Source: Streptomyces pinistramenti (GTDB lineage: Bacteria > Actinomycetota > Actinomycetes > Streptomycetales > Streptomycetaceae). From it: 64,000 bases of DNA. The notes under the pieces are model-generated. The model was given only the letters and a program-made list of their open reading frames with translations. It had not been told where the DNA came from and did no database searches. The stretch is taken from positions 1-64,000 of the forward strand of contig NZ_JAJCXB010000011.1 of NCBI RefSeq assembly GCF_020564935.1, written 5' to 3'. Positions 62,294 through 64,000 of the stretch are shown here, in pieces (position 1 is the stretch's first letter; each line of letters opens with the position of its first letter). A program made the position numbers and the translations under genes.

Positions 62294-64000
62294 TCACCCC
62301 GCAGTCCGCGGAATCCCCCGCTGCCACCGACGCCGGAAGATCTCCTCCTCCCCGTCATGGCACACCACCTCGTTCACGGCCACGAACTCCCCGGCGTCCG
62401 CCCTGATTTCGGACCGGGTGGCCACCCGCACATCCCAGCCGATCTCCGGCCGGCGCAACCGGACCGACCAGTCGGAGCGGGTACGCGCACTGGTCGGATC
62501 CCCCGACCTGATCCGGTACGTCTCCAGCGCGTCCTCGGTGAACTCCAGCCCGTCCGGGTACACCCGGGTGCCGCCGTACCGCGGATCGACCTCCAGGACC
62601 CATTCCTGCGCCGCCACGTCGCGCACCACCCGCCGCTCCGGCCGCACTTCGCCGGACTGCGGGTACTCCACGCCCAGCGGCGCCGCCTGCTCCGGCGCCT
62701 CGAAGGCGATCGGCCCGCCGTCGGACCCGGTGCCCCGCACCGGCAGTTCGAGCGACGAGGCGGCCGGATCGACGGTCCAGCCCGAGCCGTCCGGGTGCGG
62801 CCAGATCCACGGCCAGTACGCGGAGGACAGCGCGAGGCGGATGCGGTGGCCGGGCGGGAAGGCGTGCCCGATGCCGTTCAGTTCGAAGGTGACGTCCTCC
62901 GTGGCGCCCGGTTCCCAGTCCACGGCGCGGTCCCGTCCGTGCCGGGCGACGAGGTTGAGGACCCCGCGGGTGACCAGCGTCGACGAGCCGTCCGGGGCGA
63001 CGTCGCAGACCCGGGCGATGACCTGGCCGCGCGTCGCCTGCGAGGTGAGCCGCAGCCGGACCCGGGGACGGCCGAGGATCTCGGTCCGCTCGGTGAGTTC
63101 GGGCAGGTCGAAGCAGACCGAGCGGCCGTCCTCCTCGCGCTGGTCGGGCGGCAGGTCCGCGTCGTTGCCGAACGGGAAGAAGCGGCCCGCGTCGACCCCG
63201 GTGTGCTGCGGCGAGCACACCGGCCGGGGGCGGTCGCCGGGCAGCGGGTACACGGTCGGGGTCACCCGGGGCGACGGCCAGGCGGCGTCGCCGACCCACC
63301 GGCCGGGCAGCTCCTGGTAGACGGTGGCCGGCGGGTGCGACTCGCTGATCCAGGCCCGCAGCAGCGGTTCGTCCATGACGTCACGCTCACCGGCCGGCCG
63401 GTCGGCGTCCGGCTTCAGCCAGCGGTCCCACCAGCGCAGCGTCTCCTGGAGGAAGCCGATGGCGGGCCCCGGCGGCAGCCCACGGTCGGGGTACTGGTGT
63501 GACCAGGGGCCGATGATGCCGCGCACCGGCGCGTCCAGGTGCTCGATCAGCCGCAGGACGGTGTCCCGGTACGGATCGTGCCAGCCGCCGACGGCCAGGA
63601 CGGCGGCCTTGACGGCGGAGTAGTCCTCGCAGGCGCTGCCGTGCTGCCAGTAGGTGTCGCGGGACTGGTGGGCCAGCCAGGTGTGGATCAGCGGCTCGAC
63701 GGCTTCCAGGCGCTCCCGCCAGGTCTCCCGCCAGGCGTCGCCGACCTGCGCCGGGTCCGGCGGCCGGGAGACGAAGGCGAGCATCGTCGCGGCCCAGGCG
63801 TGCATGTCGACGGCGAGCACCGAACCGCCCATGTAGTGCACGTCGTTGTCGTAGCGGTCGTCGGCGGAGCAGACCGTGACGATCGCCTTCAGGGCCTCGG
63901 GGGCGCGGGCGGCGAGCTGGAGGCTGTTGAAGCCGCCCCAGGAGATGCCGAACATGCCGACGTTCCCGGTGGACCACGGCTGTGCGGCCAGCCACTCGAT
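62294..64000 (-). CDS. CocE/NonD family hydrolase (5' end outside window)
   Basis: 3' part (at least 568 aa) of a Xaa-Pro-dipeptidyl-peptidase/CocE-type esterase-peptidase. The nucleophile elbow GISWGG is near the window edge, followed by the cap domain and the second catalytic segments (GGWHDPYRDTV with Asp-like position; GPWSHQYPDRG with His). A C-terminal jelly-roll domain (RLRLTSQATRGQVIARVCDV) completes the family architecture. The frame stays open to the window end, so the start is missing. Confidence 0.88.
   Translation of the reverse strand: MEWLAAQPWSTGNVGMFGISWGGFNSLQLAARAPEALKAIVTVCSADDRYDNDVHYMGGSVLAVDMHAWAATMLAFVSRPPDPAQVGDAWRETWRERLEAVEPLIHTWLAHQSRDTYWQHGSACEDYSAVKAAVLAVGGWHDPYRDTVLRLIEHLDAPVRGIIGPWSHQYPDRGLPPGPAIGFLQETLRWWDRWLKPDADRPAGERDVMDEPLLRAWISESHPPATVYQELPGRWVGDAAWPSPRVTPTVYPLPGDRPRPVCSPQHTGVDAGRFFPFGNDADLPPDQREEDGRSVCFDLPELTERTEILGRPRVRLRLTSQATRGQVIARVCDVAPDGSSTLVTRGVLNLVARHGRDRAVDWEPGATEDVTFELNGIGHAFPPGHRIRLALSSAYWPWIWPHPDGSGWTVDPAASSLELPVRGTGSDGGPIAFEAPEQAAPLGVEYPQSGEVRPERRVVRDVAAQEWVLEVDPRYGGTRVYPDGLEFTEDALETYRIRSGDPTSARTRSDWSVRLRRPEIGWDVRVATRSEIRADAGEFVAVNEVVCHDGEEEIFRRRWQRGIPRTAG

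Overview
This window is high-GC actinobacterial chromosome, almost certainly Streptomyces. The signs are very strong G/C preference at third codon positions, GTG and TTG starts, futalosine-type menaquinone genes, WhiJ/AbaA-type regulator clusters with DUF397 partners, and a 14-gene nuo operon. From memory, the gene order resembles the central chromosome of S. coelicolor around SCO4472-SCO4575. It is mostly core genome. I see no insertion sequence, prophage, CRISPR array, rRNA or tRNA.

Layout. 1-4.5 kb: cytochrome c maturation system II (resA, ccdA, resB, ccsB). 4.5-7.8 kb: a Tat-exported phospholipase C-type phosphoesterase, a DUF4291 protein, a cytosine-deaminase-like enzyme and a small membrane protein. 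7.9-14.5 kb: late and early menaquinone genes (mqnL-mqnP, mqnM, mqnE) mixed with a rhomboid protease, a DUF4870 protein and an Lrp/AsnC regulator. 14.6-19.6 kb: a GNAT enzyme, a DAACS-family symporter behind a Cys-rich leader peptide, and a divergent TetR/hydrolase pair with a palindrome between them. 19.7-23.6 kb: two adjacent XRE(DUF5753)/DUF397 clusters. 23.7-32.3 kb: accessory genes, including a kinase with a frameshifted tail, an MFS/TetR pair with two similar operator-like sites, a lysA-like decarboxylase, a degraded SIS-domain regulator and a C45 hydrolase. 32.5-38.6 kb: a cold-shock gene, then mqnA, mqnC, menG and a geranylgeranyl-reductase-family gene. 38.6-41.6 kb: a broken XRE-DUF397 fusion, a secreted RelA/SpoT-like nucleotide pyrophosphokinase and an NlpC/P60 hydrolase. 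42.2-58.5 kb: the complete nuoA-N operon behind a Rex-like operator, ending in a 24-bp perfect hairpin. 58.6-64 kb: two lipoproteins, a GPP34 protein translationally coupled to fumarylacetoacetase, and the 3' part of a CocE/NonD hydrolase that runs off the window.

The genes share a respiratory theme. resA-ccdA-resB-ccsB mature c-type cytochromes. mqnA, mqnC, mqnE, mqnL, mqnM, mqnP and menG make menaquinone, and a GGR-family reductase may hydrogenate its side chain. NuoA-N reduces menaquinone with NADH. Futalosine hydrolase (mqnB), mqnD and the aminofutalosine deaminase are not in the window. The best candidates for closer study are the Cys-leader/symporter attenuator, the secreted pyrophosphokinase, the decaying XRE/DUF397 locus, the duplicated DUF397 half-domain and the relaxed-codon patch inside nuoB.
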